Assembly (NCBI RefSeq): GCF_030464345.1
Contig: NZ_VCYH01000007.1
Coordinates: 114,029-178,028, forward strand
DNA from: Methanoculleus frigidifontis
Lineage (GTDB): Archaea; Halobacteriota; Methanomicrobia; Methanomicrobiales; Methanoculleaceae
Direction of reading: 5' to 3'
DNA length: 64,000 nt
Numbering within the stretch: the stretch's first letter is position 1; the number at the start of each line of letters is the position of its first letter. The translations under genes and the position numbers were made by a program. Of this stretch, positions 63,618 through 64,000 are shown one piece after another. The notes below the pieces were generated by a model. The model saw only the letters and a list, made by a program, of their open reading frames with translations. It had not been told where the DNA came from and did not search any database.

Positions 63618-63805
63618 CAGTACTTCGCTAATTCTCTCCTTCCTCTCTTTCCCTTCATCAAGGATTCTCTCTCCGTTGCCTAAACTGGACACCGTGGCAC
63701 GTGAATCCATCTGGCAATCCCCATTGCTCCCCGGATCGCCTCCCAAATTATACACATGGAGGACATCCTAAAATTATAAGACCTCTCAGATAATATTCCG
63801 GGTCA
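63618..63805. other. Gap before the terminal transposase gene
   Basis: Contains the 5' exon of the intron 3 fragment and presumably the left end of the next IS (around 63765-63800). No end could be fixed without the rest of the element. Confidence 0.3.
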
Positions 63806-64000
63806 TGGCCTTCCGGGAAATCGACGATGATCTCTGGGAGATCATCCAGAAATACCTCCCCCCAACGAAGCCACACATTGGCCGCCCGCGGCGTGACCCC
63901 CGCGGGCTGATCAACGGTATCCTGTACGTCCTGACCACCGGCTGCACCTGGCACGACGTGCCGGAGAAATACGGCACGAAATCGACGGTTCACCGCTACC
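63806..64000 (+). CDS. IS5-family transposase, N-terminal part (continues beyond window)
   Basis: 65 codons from an ATG at 63806: MAFREIDDDLWEIIQKYLPP, IGRPRRDPRGLINGILYVLT and TGCTWHDVPEKYG. This is the DUF4096-type N-terminus of IS5/IS427-like transposases, with the GRP and W-x-DLP-like motifs. It is a different subgroup from the intron-bearing IS. The catalytic part lies outside the window. Confidence 0.87.

Overview
The window is about 64 kb of G+C-rich DNA (AT-rich only around 40.5-45 and 52.5-58 kb). It most likely comes from a methanogenic archaeon of the Methanomicrobiales, Methanoculleus-like. The evidence is archaeal TATA-type promoters, an archaeal-type ATPase fused to a nuclease-like domain, many copies of an archaeal cupin-type glucose-6-phosphate isomerase sequence, dense HEPN/nucleotidyltransferase modules and archaeal-type group II introns. 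No rRNA, methanogenesis gene or recognisable tRNA is present, so the genus is an inference.

Layout. 0-6.7 kb: surface-glycan precursor genes: an ATP-grasp ligase and a PHP-family protein (minus strand), then manC, a Gfo/Idh sugar-nucleotide dehydrogenase, a UDP-sugar 6-dehydrogenase and a UDP-GlcNAc 2-epimerase. 7-20.6 kb: a TPR protein, a complete bacterial-type ruvC-ruvA-ruvB cluster, an archaeal ATPase, a SWIM-protein/SNF2-helicase pair, and two proteins sharing a DUF6398-like C-terminus. 17.8-35 kb: about a dozen toxin-antitoxin modules (six HEPN-nucleotidyltransferase, several HicAB, one RelBE, one VapBC). Many are frameshifted or reduced to fragments.

Threaded through 23.7-46.3 kb are six copies, all on the plus strand, of a repeat of roughly 0.65-1.45 kb. 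Each copy has a TATA-like start, a conserved leader and a dead cupin glucose-6-phosphate isomerase gene. The dead gene carries the same frameshifts in the different copies, so it was already broken when it spread. Five of the six copies lie just downstream of a plus-strand toxin or antitoxin gene or its remnant, which gives the region a cassette-and-repeat look. 36-45 kb adds an AlbA/Schlafen-type regulator, an HD-domain phosphohydrolase paired with a possible SocA-like protein, and a C39-like peptidase gene cut in two by an insertion sequence with a 5-bp target duplication.

46.6-52.5 kb is a second, fuller copy of the sugar-nucleotide cluster. It includes a DegT aminotransferase, so the set resembles the WbpB/A/E/I route to UDP-2,3-diacetamido-mannuronic acid, and a further UDP-sugar dehydrogenase follows. 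The two glycan clusters are direct repeats flanking the accessory island. 52.7-57.8 kb carries a frameshifted polysaccharide deacetylase and an AT-rich trio: an octopine-dehydrogenase-family protein, a B12-binding-fold mutase-like protein and a convergent ATP-grasp ligase.

57.9-64 kb is a nest of mobile DNA. An IS5-family element carries a group II intron inside its transposase gene. That element is itself inserted inside domain V of a second group II intron on the opposite strand. Fragments of an IS21 element, of a third intron and of another IS5-like transposase surround it. Many single-base frameshifts lie in short base runs, so some could be residual sequencing errors; those shared among repeat copies cannot be explained that way.
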